Part shown: positions 55,658 through 64,000 of the stretch, one piece after another
Position numbering within the stretch: position 1 is the first letter of the stretch
Layout: each line of letters begins with the position of its first letter
Virus record (IMG/VR): IMGVR_UViG_3300007640_000030
Coordinates: 1 to 64,000 of that record
Length of the DNA stretch: 64,000 bases
Strand: one strand, 5' to 3'
Source of the DNA: a virus
The notes under the pieces: generated by a model
What the model was told of the DNA's origin: nothing
The model's database searches: none
Seen by the model: the letters and a program-made list of their open reading frames with translations, nothing else
Made by a program: the position numbers and the translations under genes

Positions 55658-57262
55658 TCACCAGTTATCCTGTTTCCAGACTTGCCACTCATTTTCTATA
55701 ATCGGTTCCTCAACTATATTTTCTAATCCAGTATCAACAAAACCGAATGGGGGTACATCGTCTTCGATCTCCTTCATTCTTCTTTCAAATAACATCTGTT
55801 TGATGTTGATGTCGGTCATATCTGCAAAGAATTGCGTTGAGACAAAATACCCAAACAGTACTAAGTTCATCATGAGATCATCGTGGTTTCCTTCAGACGC
55901 CTCATAAGACTGACCCTTCGATACGAACGTCGATATCTCTAGTATGGTATTCTCATCAACAATTTCCAACTTGCGGTTTTCAAGGATGTCCTTGATTGCA
56001 GAACAGCCCAGACGTTTGACCTTACGGTTCATTTCAATACCAATACCAGACGCTTTTACTGAACTGGTAACGTGAACATTCTCATACTCCAAGTCATGAT
56101 ATAATCCATTACATACCACCGAACCCGCATCATTTGATTCAATTACTACGTATGCGTTGTTGTAGAGATTCGAATACTTATAGATAAAGTTGGGTAAGAG
56201 AATTGGAGATATAGTGTTACAGCGATAAACCGCAACCTGTTTAAAAGGTTGGACCGATATGTCGATTACGTTAAACGTAGAATAATCCTGCCCTCTACCT
56301 TTTGATACATCTACTAAGGTGATGTATTCGTGACCCTTTTGAGGGGTCTGATATACCAAGAAGTTCCCACCTTCGAGAACTTCAATTGGCGGTTTTGATC
56401 GAAAGTCAAGCAGAGTCTCTGCATTGATTAAAGTATCACCCGTCCCGAAAAATGTGTTCCCGAACTCCTGATCAAACTGGAGTTGAGATGTATTTGATAT
56501 AGTCTGTTTCTTCCACTCCTCATCACGGCCTGGCACATCCCACCAGTTTACTGTGAATGCCTGATACTCATTAACTTTTTGTACCGCCCCTTCCCATATC
56601 TTGTGGAAAGTGTTTCCGATACCGTTTGCAGTAGATGTGATGACAACCTTTGTGTCCTTTCCAGAAGAGATGACAGGGTAGGTAGAAGTATAGAATTCAG
56701 AAGCCCGTTCAACGAAAGCAAACTCATCAAGAAATAGAAGGTTAACAGACATACCACGGATAGAACTGCCACTGGTAGCAGCAGCGATAATACGACTATT
56801 GTTGGAAAATTCGATGCTACCTTTGTTGAGTGCTTTGCAGCCCGGTTGGAGAAAGAAAGGTAAATTTTCAAGGGCGAGTGTAACACGCGCTAACATCTCC
56901 CTTGCAGTTGAACCCTTGTTTGCAAGAATTGCAATAGTCTTTTCGGGATGAAAGATTGCATACCATAGAAGGTAGACCACAGACGAAATAGATTTGCCGG
57001 ACTGTCTACAAGCGAGTACAATAGAAAATCTGTTCTCGTTGAAGTGTCGGAACATTTTCTCTTGGTATGGATACAAGTCGAAGTTGACAAGTCCCTTATC
57101 AAGTGATATAATCTTGACATAGGTCTTCGCAAAGTATGCGGGATTTTGCATACATTTCTGATATTCCGAAACCTTGTGAGAATCCCATTCCTCGTTAACC
57201 CCATCCTTTTTAACGTTAGGATTACCAAGGTAATTATTCTTCTCGTATGGGCTCTGCATCAA
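55658..57262 (-). CDS. 17: Terminase large subunit gp17
   Basis: The DNA-packaging motor. The ATPase has an adenine-binding VNFDLYPYQEKMFRHFNEN block, Walker A VLACRQSGKSIS (about residues 80-91) and Walker B LLFLDEFAFV (about 173-182). The RNase H-like nuclease has TLVDVSKGRGQDYS (about 313-326), VVIESNDAG (about 366-374) and GNHDDLMMNLVLFG (about 470-483), giving three acidic clusters. 534 residues against 610 in T4. Its start overlaps gene 16 by 29 nt. A plus-facing promoter lies in its early codons. Confidence 0.96.
   Translation of the reverse strand: MMQSPYEKNNYLGNPNVKKDGVNEEWDSHKVSEYQKCMQNPAYFAKTYVKIISLDKGLVNFDLYPYQEKMFRHFNENRFSIVLACRQSGKSISSVVYLLWYAIFHPEKTIAILANKGSTAREMLARVTLALENLPFFLQPGCKALNKGSIEFSNNSRIIAAATSGSSIRGMSVNLLFLDEFAFVERASEFYTSTYPVISSGKDTKVVITSTANGIGNTFHKIWEGAVQKVNEYQAFTVNWWDVPGRDEEWKKQTISNTSQLQFDQEFGNTFFGTGDTLINAETLLDFRSKPPIEVLEGGNFLVYQTPQKGHEYITLVDVSKGRGQDYSTFNVIDISVQPFKQVAVYRCNTISPILLPNFIYKYSNLYNNAYVVIESNDAGSVVCNGLYHDLEYENVHVTSSVKASGIGIEMNRKVKRLGCSAIKDILENRKLEIVDENTILEISTFVSKGQSYEASEGNHDDLMMNLVLFGYFVSTQFFADMTDINIKQMLFERRMKEIEDDVPPFGFVDTGLENIVEEPIIENEWQVWKQDNW
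57084..57112 (+). promoter_or_regulatory. Perfect sigma70 promoter antisense to gene 17
   Basis: TTGACA (57084-57089), 17 nt, TATAAT (57107-57112), 12/12, on the plus strand inside a minus-strand late gene. It would make RNA antisense to the start of gene 17 and to gene 16. Confidence 0.55.
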
Positions 57263-57581
57263 TCACCTTTTGTTCATTCTGTAGAAATCTTTGGAGTTCA
57301 GTCGTAGACCCGATAAAGAGATTGTTGTTTGTAGTACCGACTTGTTTGGGTTCCTCTTTCTCTACGTCCTTTTTCTTCTTGTTCAGTTCCATCAACTTGT
57401 CGTTGATGTCTGCCATGTTCTTCATCATGGTGGACAGGACTTCAAACGCACGAGGGTGTTCACTCTGTCGAGCGACCTCAATCATCAGATCCATAGACTC
57501 ACGTCCCTTCTCAAGGATGTCGTAATACGTCTCCCTAGAATACTCGTAGTCTGTCTTTATATTCTTGTTGTCTTCACTCAT
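57234..57581 (-). CDS. 16: Terminase small subunit gp16
   Basis: A 115-residue helical protein (T4 has 164) directly before gp17, the conserved place of the small terminase subunit. It has ETYYDILEKGRESMDLMIEV, SEHPRAFEVLSTMMKNMADI and NDKLMELNKKKKD, a helix pair that oligomerises in the family, then GTTNNNLFIGSTTELQRFLQ. It overlaps gp15 by 4 nt (ATGA). Confidence 0.9.
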   Translation of the reverse strand: MSEDNKNIKTDYEYSRETYYDILEKGRESMDLMIEVARQSEHPRAFEVLSTMMKNMADINDKLMELNKKKKDVEKEEPKQVGTTNNNLFIGSTTELQRFLQNEQKVIDAEPIREE

Positions 57582-58351
57582 CCGGCGCTATCCAAATACT
57601 GTACATTAAAACCATAGTCACTATCCGGACTCACATCAATTGGATCCGGTGTAATATTTATGTTATGAATAAAGGTGTCACTGTCTGCACCCATGAGATA
57701 CAGATTGTTATTAACCTCTCTAATAATACTCTGAGTTTTCTCCGGTCCATAGAAAGACAGTTTCATGGTGAAGGTTAGATCATAAACGATTGTCCTTCTT
57801 GTCTCTAAAGGTCCATCGTAGGTATCTTGAAAGGTTATTCCTGTGAGGACGATTGGCACGTCCTCTTTAATATTCATCTCATCCGCAAAGGGTTTTACAG
57901 TAATTGAATACTGTGGGTTGAAGTATGGAATGATTTGTTCTACAATCTGTAGTGCATCATCTTGTGTCTTTGCAAACACACTGAGTTGGAAGTCGATGTC
58001 GTAGGGTACAGATGTGTACACCCGTTTACGTTTGTAATCATCTCCCGCTACGTTTTCGTAGAAAGAGTTTACCTTGGGTAACTGTCTGAGTGAGTCATAC
58101 CGCATGTTGGTGATCTCGAAAGACATTCTAGGTAGTTTGACTGCAACTCTACGTTCTGCCTCTTCACCTCTCTGCATGGCTTCAAGTCTTTCGATAAAGT
58201 CTCTTCGGGGTGCATAGGACAGAGGAACCTTAGCGGTAGATATAGTCTGTCCACTTGCGTTCTGTCTTAGGACATAAAGGTTATTGAACAACGATCCGAA
58301 TACGGATACCGCAGTCCTCACTCTCTTGTTGTAAAACCAAGTACCAAACAT
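57578..58351 (-). CDS. 15: Tail sheath stabiliser gp15
   Basis: A hexamer that caps the tail tube and sheath. MFGTWFYNKRVRTAVSVFGS, then LFNNLYVLR, the LPRMSFEITNMRYDSLRQLP block (about 98-117) and VPYDIDFQLSVFAKTQDDAL (about 139-158) are typical. 257 residues against 272 in T4. It shares a base with gene 14 upstream. Confidence 0.94.
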   Translation of the reverse strand: MFGTWFYNKRVRTAVSVFGSLFNNLYVLRQNASGQTISTAKVPLSYAPRRDFIERLEAMQRGEEAERRVAVKLPRMSFEITNMRYDSLRQLPKVNSFYENVAGDDYKRKRVYTSVPYDIDFQLSVFAKTQDDALQIVEQIIPYFNPQYSITVKPFADEMNIKEDVPIVLTGITFQDTYDGPLETRRTIVYDLTFTMKLSFYGPEKTQSIIREVNNNLYLMGADSDTFIHNINITPDPIDVSPDSDYGFNVQYLDSAG

Positions 58352-60096
58352 TAACTCATATCTCCAAACGGGTTACTTTCTGAGAAGTCTAAGAAGTCGC
58401 CCTCAAAGTCATCGAATATCTTATTCTGTGCGGTATTCTGAATCTCCTGTAACTCAGTCACCAATGAAGGAACGTGTTGCACCGAACCACTAGTAACCAT
58501 GCGTGTTGTATTGAACTCGTGGAACTTCCCGTCTGTCGCACCTACGTGTGCGAGTTGCAGTACACGATCTGAATCTGACCAGTCTGTTACCTCGCCCTTC
58601 ATTGTGTATGTAGGGAATACCTGAGTAACGATCTGTCCCGTAGCGAAGTTTCCTCCGTTTACAGGTGTATTGAAAGATACAGTAGGTGTACCGTTGTAGT
58701 TGAAACCAGCAGTGTCTACTGTTAAAGATCCAATTCCACCCGAAGAGTTCAACACCGCAGTAACCGTAGGTAGAGTTCCGTTAGCGTGTTCAAGTAGAGA
58801 TGTTCTTGAGTCACTATCATGTTCTACAGTAGGAACAGTGATTGTGTCGGAGTCTCCGGAATAACGACTTGCGAGAATCTGATTTTCTGTACCCGCAGAA
58901 ACCTTGATCTCATCGATGTGACCGGAGAGACCACCATAAGATATACCATCCAGATCACGGGCGGCAACCGCACCAAACGAATACGTACCACTGATAAAGT
59001 CCGCAGTATTTGGAAGGGTAACGTTTGGTGTGACTCTACTTCCGTTTATGAACATGTACATGGTATCGCTGTCTTGACCGATACCTATGTGGTTCCAAGA
59101 TCCCAAACTGAGAGTGACACCACCAACAATTTGTGCAGAGTCTCCCTCATTGTCTGCACGAGAGTATACAATACCTCCGCCTGAACCGACACCAAAGATA
59201 TACTGTTTAGTACCTCCGTCTTGTCCACCACCAATGGTGAACATGGCACCTTGACCCGAAGTCGGATATGCATTGAGTCTCAGGAAGTATTCGACAAAAC
59301 CACTACTGTCGATGAGTTTAAGATCGTTACCTTCAATACCTCTAGAGAGGGACATGTTGATAGAGTTTTCACCGAACTTAGCGGTGTTACCGGCCGAGTC
59401 GAAACCAGAGAATGTTGCAACAACCGCACCCGCACTATCATATCCCGCACCGGCGTGAGTAACTGTAAGTCCTGTAATACCTCCGTTGAAATCCAATCCA
59501 TCAACGGTTGCGGTGGCGATACTACCCGTAGTATCATTAGGATGCATTGTCAGTGCATACTGATATGCACCCTCATATTCGATGATGTCAATATCGTCGA
59601 TACCCGTGTCAAAGTCTTCGTCACTGTACTCGAAGAGTTCGCACTGAAGTCTGAACGTAGGTAGTTGACTGAGTTGGTAGAAAGGAGTTTCGGTTTCTAC
59701 CTTAGTGATCTGCCAGATAGACTCTGACAATGGTGTGTAGATTACATCACCCTCACGTGGACGGAAGTTATTTTCGGTCAGATAGTCACCGATCAGTTTC
59801 TTCCAACGTCTACGTGCAACAACAAAGGTAGCTTGGTCACGCAACTCAATACCGAATTTCGTAAACAAGTCACCCTCACCCTGCCATCCTTCCACGTTCT
59901 CAATATACATCTCCACCTTATACGCATCAGTGAAGCGTGACGGAACGTCATCAAGAAAGACTTTATCTTTATTGACGATCTCTCGTGGAATGTAGTATAC
60001 GTCTTGTCCGTAAAACTTCAGTGACTCAATCACCAAGTCTTCGTATAAGTTCTGTTCACTCTTTACAGACTGACTGATATATGGGTTGGTTGGCAT
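58351..60096 (-). CDS. 14: Neck protein gp14 with inserted LamG-like domain
   Basis: The neck (head-completion) protein. The N-terminal part has SEQNLYEDLVIESLKFYGQD and VYYIPREIVNKDKVFLDDVP, the FVVARRRWKKLIGDYL block (about 91-106) and PTFRLQCELFEYSDEDFDTG. These match gp14. T4 gp14 has 256 residues; here it is 581. The extra section (about residues 195-545) is beta-rich, with SWNHIGIGQDSDTMYMFING, YGGLSGHIDEIKVSAG and repeated GYDSAGAVV/FNYNGTPTV-like motifs, typical of a laminin-G/concanavalin-like carbohydrate-binding domain. The gp14 C-terminus resumes with ELQEIQNTAQNKIFDDFEGD. Confidence 0.9.
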   Translation of the reverse strand: MPTNPYISQSVKSEQNLYEDLVIESLKFYGQDVYYIPREIVNKDKVFLDDVPSRFTDAYKVEMYIENVEGWQGEGDLFTKFGIELRDQATFVVARRRWKKLIGDYLTENNFRPREGDVIYTPLSESIWQITKVETETPFYQLSQLPTFRLQCELFEYSDEDFDTGIDDIDIIEYEGAYQYALTMHPNDTTGSIATATVDGLDFNGGITGLTVTHAGAGYDSAGAVVATFSGFDSAGNTAKFGENSINMSLSRGIEGNDLKLIDSSGFVEYFLRLNAYPTSGQGAMFTIGGGQDGGTKQYIFGVGSGGGIVYSRADNEGDSAQIVGGVTLSLGSWNHIGIGQDSDTMYMFINGSRVTPNVTLPNTADFISGTYSFGAVAARDLDGISYGGLSGHIDEIKVSAGTENQILASRYSGDSDTITVPTVEHDSDSRTSLLEHANGTLPTVTAVLNSSGGIGSLTVDTAGFNYNGTPTVSFNTPVNGGNFATGQIVTQVFPTYTMKGEVTDWSDSDRVLQLAHVGATDGKFHEFNTTRMVTSGSVQHVPSLVTELQEIQNTAQNKIFDDFEGDFLDFSESNPFGDMS

Positions 60097-60100
60097 ACTG

Positions 60101-60862
60101 TTATCCTATAAAGAACATAGGTCCAACATCTTCCTCTTCCCTAAACTTAGTTAAGATTCTTTCGATGTCAGTTTGTGCATCCTCGTAGATTTGTCGCCCA
60201 GATATGGTGACACCGCCAGGAAGTTGCATCCCTTCAAATTTCAATAAATTCTGTCCCCACTGTTTTTTGATGATTGCAGTTGTGTATTCTTTTAGGAACT
60301 TGTGGTTCCACAGAGACAAGTAGTCCGAACTACCAGAAGACGGAGTTCGAATACCGTAAACCTCAATAACAACATAGTCACCCACACTCACCTTCTCGCT
60401 ACTCATATAGAAGTAGAGTCGGTTCTCTTGTTTTGAAAATGTCACTTCGGGCATACCCGTTAGTTTCATATCAAGTAGAGACAGGTGTTGTTGCAACATT
60501 TCGTAGTACGCAATATCACCGGCATAATTATTTAGATCGGTGATATCGTTCAACATCATCTGATATTTGATGTCGAAGAAGTTGGTTGTTTGTGACACAG
60601 TATTAACAGGGAACATACGGACCACAGTGTTAATGTCTGTATTCCCCAGATCCAGATATCCATTATTGATGTCCGTCTGTGACAATTGATGAGACACGTA
60701 GAAACGGCGAGACCCATCCGGATGATGTTCCCGAAACCATTGCAAAGACTCATCAACCCTGTCATCCAGTTGTTCGTCATCTATATTGATTTCGATGACC
60801 GGATGTCCAAGTGCACGTAAACAATAATCTATAAACTCGTCTCTAGTATTTGGTGTCGCCAT
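60101..60862 (-). CDS. 13: Neck protein gp13
   Basis: A neck protein that, with gp14, closes the packaged head. FIDYCLRALGHPVIEINIDD (about residues 10-29), DDRVDESLQWFREHHPDGSR, YYEMLQQHLSLLDMKLTGMP and KWGQNLLKFEGMQLPGG-like KKQWGQNLLKFEGMQLPGGV are standard marine gp13 parts. 253 residues against 309 in T4. It follows the tail-fibre gene by 11 nt and precedes gp14 by 4 nt. Confidence 0.93.
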   Translation of the reverse strand: MATPNTRDEFIDYCLRALGHPVIEINIDDEQLDDRVDESLQWFREHHPDGSRRFYVSHQLSQTDINNGYLDLGNTDINTVVRMFPVNTVSQTTNFFDIKYQMMLNDITDLNNYAGDIAYYEMLQQHLSLLDMKLTGMPEVTFSKQENRLYFYMSSEKVSVGDYVVIEVYGIRTPSSGSSDYLSLWNHKFLKEYTTAIIKKQWGQNLLKFEGMQLPGGVTISGRQIYEDAQTDIERILTKFREEEDVGPMFFIG

Positions 60863-60873
60863 TTGTTATTCCT

Positions 60874-63800
60874 TTAGTTCAACAAAGTTCCACTAGAATT
60901 ATACACGTTGATCCTGTAGTAAGAACCGTGTTGACCATCAAGTAAGTCTGCATCTAGGCCGGATGTTGCACCATCCACAGTTTTGATTGCAGTCAAGAGT
61001 TCGTTTGCGGTAGAGTATGTCTCACTGAATGAGAACACACCCGTCCCAGAGTTATAGGATAAGTCTCCACCTGCACTTACCAACCCTCTTACTTCTGCAT
61101 CGGTACGTTCAGTGAAACTCATCACACCAGTACCAGAGTTGTAACTTAGGTCACCACCCGCACTGATCAGTCCACGAACTTGAGCGTCTGTTCTCTGAGT
61201 GAATGTTAATTGTCCACTTGCAGAATCGTAAGTTAAGTCACCACCAACGTTCAGAGCGTTACGGGCCCTTGTGTCTGTGTAGTACAGATTGGTTGACCCT
61301 TCAGGAAGATCGTCGGTCTTCAAATGGTTGATACCATCACTGTCAATAGTTGCAGTGAGGGTTACGTTACCACTTCCGTTAAACGAAACCGCACTCGCAG
61401 TCACGTCTCCCGTAATAGAGAAGTTACGTGAGTTCTGTAGAATGGTTGCAGACCCAGCGTTACCTGACACCGTACCTGTCACATTACCTGTCACATTACC
61501 TTCTAATGTGTCAACTACAAGGATACCGGCGGAGAAAGAAGAGTCCGTGATATCGATTGAACCAGAAGGTTCTGGATAGTATTCGTCAACCAGTCTCCAT
61601 CTACTTGCGGACACATCGTAGAACATACCCACGTGGGTATATCCAACACCCGTACCACCCGTGTTTCTGTTAGAGAAGAAACCAGTGTCTACGTCTGTAG
61701 GAGCGGCAGTACCAGTCCACTTATCACCTGTAGTGTGACCAGTTGTCGCACCAAAGTTGATAGAGATACCGGCGTCAAGTAACTGATCACCACCCGTGAT
61801 ATTGATTCCGGTTGCCTGAGGTGATGCGGAATCATAACCCCATTCAAACTGATCGGGTGTCCCTGTTGTACCAATCTTCACATAGAAGTTTGTAGATGCA
61901 GTTCCAGAGAAGTGTCCTGCAAAGTACGCATCGTCCAGACCACTACCCGTAAAGGCGGTGTTGGTCTCACCGATTGTGTCACCAGCGTTGAGGTAGTTAA
62001 ACGCCGCACCGATAGAGACGTTCTCCGAAGACGCAATAGTCTGAGTACCCAATACTGTGAGGTTACCATCGACCTGTAGGTCATCACCAATGTGTGCAGA
62101 AGTTCTTACACGGAAACTATTGACAGAGTGGTTCTGTTGGTTTATAATAACCTTACCGTTTGTGACAGAGGATTCAATAACCCAACCCAAACACATTGGA
62201 TAGTTCGGGTATGTGGGAGATGCATTCTGAGTTGCACCATCTGTCAGACCCGCAAAGAAGTTTTGACCAGCGGTTAGATGCGAGGTGTCGAAGTCATCCA
62301 GTACACCCGCAACGCAGATCATACCATACGTACCATCCGCAATGTCTTCTGCAGCGAGACCTTGTACGTTATACTTGGAGTCATCTGTTGCATTTGCAAG
62401 TGCAACGGTAGGACATTCCCTACCATCATCTGCTGTTCTGTTACCACTGTAGTAGAGGGGTTTACCCTTTGAGATCGTAGAACCAGTGTCATTGTACACT
62501 CGTTCCATGACCTGTTGACCAAGTTCAATTGCTACGTCTACGTCTGTGTAGAAATTTAGATTCTTGTGATGTGGATCATACCACATTGCACCTTCAGCGA
62601 ATCCAATGTGACTGTCTGCCCAGTTAGTCTTGAAGTTAATCTGTCCAATAGATGCAGAGTCACCTGTGATCTTGGCGAACGTTACGTCACTTGTTGTTGC
62701 AACAGCCTGTCCGATTGCGACAGAACCGTTTGTGATTGTGACTCCAGTACCACCAGAGAACAATGCTCTAGTTTCCGAAGAATCGATAGAGATGTTACCA
62801 GTAGAACTATTGTAGTTTACACCACCACTTGCAGAGATAAGACCACGGACTTCTGCGTCCGTTCTTTCTGTGAAAGAGAATTGTCCGGTTGCACTGTCAT
62901 ACGTTAAGTCACCTGATACTGACAGAAGATTTCTTACTTCTGCGTCTGTTCTTTCTGTGAAAGTAAGTTGTCCTGTACTTGAGTCGTATGTCAGATCACC
63001 ACCAACGTTGAGTGCGTTACGGGCCCTAGTATCCGTGTAGAAGAGATTTGTCCCTTCTGTCATGTTACTGGTGTTGAGTGTAATGGCCTTCGCACTGTCT
63101 ATCTGACCCTGTGCGTTGATCGAAAGTTGAACAACAGAAGAGTCACCACCATACGTACCACTAGTTACACCACTCGCAGTAATAGAGTATACACCCGAAG
63201 CGGAGTCATACGTTAATCCCGTACCCTGTACAAGGTGTGCACGAACCTCTGTTGCAGAAGGACCAATAAAGGTAAATCTACCGGAGGCGGAGTCATAGGA
63301 GAACGTTCCATCTCCACCATTCTGTTGTGCACCAATTGCGTTACGTGCACGGGTGTCCGTGAAGTATAGGTTGGTATTACCTTCAGATAAAGAGTTGGTT
63401 GTCTTCAGTCCAAAGTCTGAGTCGAACCTACCGTTTGTGTAGTACAGGTTGGTTCCCTCAGAGATATCCGAAGTCGTTTTTGTAGCGAGTCTTGTATCAA
63501 ACCTAGTGTCTGTATAATAAAGGTTAGTTCCTTCCGCAACGTTCGTCGTTGTTTTAGTTCCAAATGCACTATCGAACCGAGCGTCCGTATAATACAGATT
63601 GGTCCCTTCGGACAGATTTGTGGTTGACTTATCAGAGAAGTCACTATCAAAACGATTCGTTGTGTAGTAAAGATTACTACCTTCCGAAATGTCGCCGGTA
63701 TTTTTCTGGGCGAGTCTTGCATCGAAAGCACTGTCTACACGAGATTGTGTGTAGTACAGGTTTGTGGTTTCTTGAAGATCCGCAGTACTAAAAGGTGCAA

Positions 63801-64000
63801 GAGTAACGTCTGCTTCATACGTAGTCGTATCACTTGCAGTAATTGTAAGTTTTGCGTTAGTCGGATTATATCCAAATGAGTCTAGGGTCGCGGCAGTAGC
63901 GGTTGTGATAGAGGTAACTTGACCCTGAGAATCGACAGTGACAACGGGAACGAGTGTTGCACTACCGTAAGTCCCAGCGGTAACCCCTGTAGCCGTAACT
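60874..64000 (-). CDS. Repeat-rich tail fibre-like protein, 5' end outside window
   Basis: The frame has no stop from 60874 to the right edge, so ATG 63063 is internal and more than 1,040 residues are visible. The right part has tandem units of about 25 residues (SEGTNLYYTDTRFDS type), then repeated GGDLTYDSSTGQLTFTERTD modules at about 62770-63050 and again at about 61020-61290. The middle (about 61430-62560) is beta-rich with VSIGAAFNYLNAGD. The end has SGLDADLLDGQHGSYYR, a motif often seen in marine phage fibres. It probably mediates host recognition or a long neck/tail fibre. It lies upstream of gp13 in the late operon. Confidence 0.85.
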   Translation of the reverse strand, partial: VTATGVTAGTYGSATLVPVVTVDSQGQVTSITTATAATLDSFGYNPTNAKLTITASDTTTYEADVTLAPFSTADLQETTNLYYTQSRVDSAFDARLAQKNTGDISEGSNLYYTTNRFDSDFSDKSTTNLSEGTNLYYTDARFDSAFGTKTTTNVAEGTNLYYTDTRFDTRLATKTTSDISEGTNLYYTNGRFDSDFGLKTTNSLSEGNTNLYFTDTRARNAIGAQQNGGDGTFSYDSASGRFTFIGPSATEVRAHLVQGTGLTYDSASGVYSITASGVTSGTYGGDSSVVQLSINAQGQIDSAKAITLNTSNMTEGTNLFYTDTRARNALNVGGDLTYDSSTGQLTFTERTDAEVRNLLSVSGDLTYDSATGQFSFTERTDAEVRGLISASGGVNYNSSTGNISIDSSETRALFSGGTGVTITNGSVAIGQAVATTSDVTFAKITGDSASIGQINFKTNWADSHIGFAEGAMWYDPHHKNLNFYTDVDVAIELGQQVMERVYNDTGSTISKGKPLYYSGNRTADDGRECPTVALANATDDSKYNVQGLAAEDIADGTYGMICVAGVLDDFDTSHLTAGQNFFAGLTDGATQNASPTYPNYPMCLGWVIESSVTNGKVIINQQNHSVNSFRVRTSAHIGDDLQVDGNLTVLGTQTIASSENVSIGAAFNYLNAGDTIGETNTAFTGSGLDDAYFAGHFSGTASTNFYVKIGTTGTPDQFEWGYDSASPQATGINITGGDQLLDAGISINFGATTGHTTGDKWTGTAAPTDVDTGFFSNRNTGGTGVGYTHVGMFYDVSASRWRLVDEYYPEPSGSIDITDSSFSAGILVVDTLEGNVTGNVTGTVSGNAGSATILQNSRNFSITGDVTASAVSFNGSGNVTLTATIDSDGINHLKTDDLPEGSTNLYYTDTRARNALNVGGDLTYDSASGQLTFTQRTDAQVRGLISAGGDLSYNSGTGVMSFTERTDAEVRGLVSAGGDLSYNSGTGVFSFSETYSTANELLTAIKTVDGATSGLDADLLDGQHGSYYRINVYNSSGTLLN
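62120..62148 (+). promoter_or_regulatory. Perfect sigma70 promoter antisense to the tail fibre gene
   Basis: TTGACA (62120-62125), 17 nt, TATAAT (62143-62148), 12/12, plus strand. No plus-strand gene follows; the RNA would be antisense to the fibre mRNA. Confidence 0.5.
63355..63775. repeat. Tandem 75-bp coding repeats in the tail fibre gene
   Basis: Six units beginning with codons for NLYYT or NLYFT lie near 63358, 63437, 63510, 63587, 63662 and 63746; inner spacing is 75 to 78 bp and the outermost about 87. Each encodes about 25 residues, with the pattern EGTNLYYTDxRFDSxF. Such arrays allow length change by recombination. Confidence 0.85.

Noticed and set aside
63355-63775. CRISPR-like array from regular 75-bp repeats
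   Set aside because: The repeats are in-frame coding units with substitutions throughout and no unique spacers; they are protein repeats.
63064-64000. Non-coding or separate region to the right of ATG 63063
   Set aside because: The same frame continues without a stop to the window edge and carries the NLYYT repeats, so ATG 63063 is internal to one long fibre gene.
1-64000. Cyanophage identity with photosynthesis genes
   Set aside because: Gene order is cyanophage-like, but no psbA, psbD, hli, petE or pentose-phosphate genes were found in the window, so a cyanobacterial host is not supported.

Overview
The window looks like part of a T4-like myovirus genome of the marine, cyanophage-like branch. 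It carries a near-complete set of T4 core genes, in an order close to marine T4-like phages. Replication and recombination: DNA polymerase gp43, clamp loader gp44/gp62, clamp gp45, RegA, helicase gp41, UvsX, UvsY, UvsW and gp46/gp47. Late sigma factor: gp55. Head, neck and tail: gp13 to gp23. I see no photosynthesis genes, so nothing points to a cyanobacterial host. KDO synthesis genes (KdsA, KdsB), a UDP-sugar dehydrogenase and epimerase pair, glycosyltransferases and a lipoprotein point to a Gram-negative host. Nearly every gene lies on the minus strand. The plus-strand exceptions are one orphan gene (25622-26191) and a three-gene block (43927-47282).

Layout from left to right. 1-1878: the end of a virion-protein block. 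1918-6227: small accessory genes, a PD-(D/E)XK nuclease, a metallopeptidase-like protein, tRNA-Thr(UGU), a non-canonical cloverleaf and a DUF932 protein. 6338-10748: a run of nine small membrane, lipoprotein and secreted proteins, including one with a fimbrial-subunit look and one with a pilus-chaperone look; this is the best candidate for an undescribed system. 10844-15924: an SGNH hydrolase, an acyl/AMP-ligase-like protein, two non-haem iron oxygenases, an AbrB-like protein and ThyX. 15928-24090: gp41, UvsX, UDP-sugar dehydrogenase and epimerase, a primase-fold protein and gp43. 24143-31120: glycosyltransferase, Hsp20, RegA, gp62, sulfotransferase, dCMP deaminase, MazG-like, PsiE and gp44. 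31205-34402: SleB-type endolysin, KdsA/KdsB and tRNA-Arg(UCU). 34409-43287: gp45, gp46, gp47, gp55, a cytidylyltransferase, UvsW and UvsY. 43321-64000: late structural genes, interrupted by the plus-strand block, ending in a repeat-rich tail fibre that runs off the right edge.

Regulation is unusually readable. Many early genes are preceded by sigma70-type promoters (TTGACA, 17 or 18 nt, TATAAT-like). Several of these are perfect and sit inside the upstream gene. Three place the predicted transcription start exactly on the ATG. Late genes have TATAAATA boxes or a variant (ACTAAATA, AATAAATA). Two perfect sigma70 promoters face plus-ward inside late minus-strand genes (gp17 and the tail fibre). 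Genes overlap heavily (ATGA, TAATG, TAGTG junctions), and many junctions hold microgenes of 30 to 59 codons.

All calls come from reading the sequence. No database search was run, and start codons were chosen by Shine-Dalgarno spacing and family length where possible.
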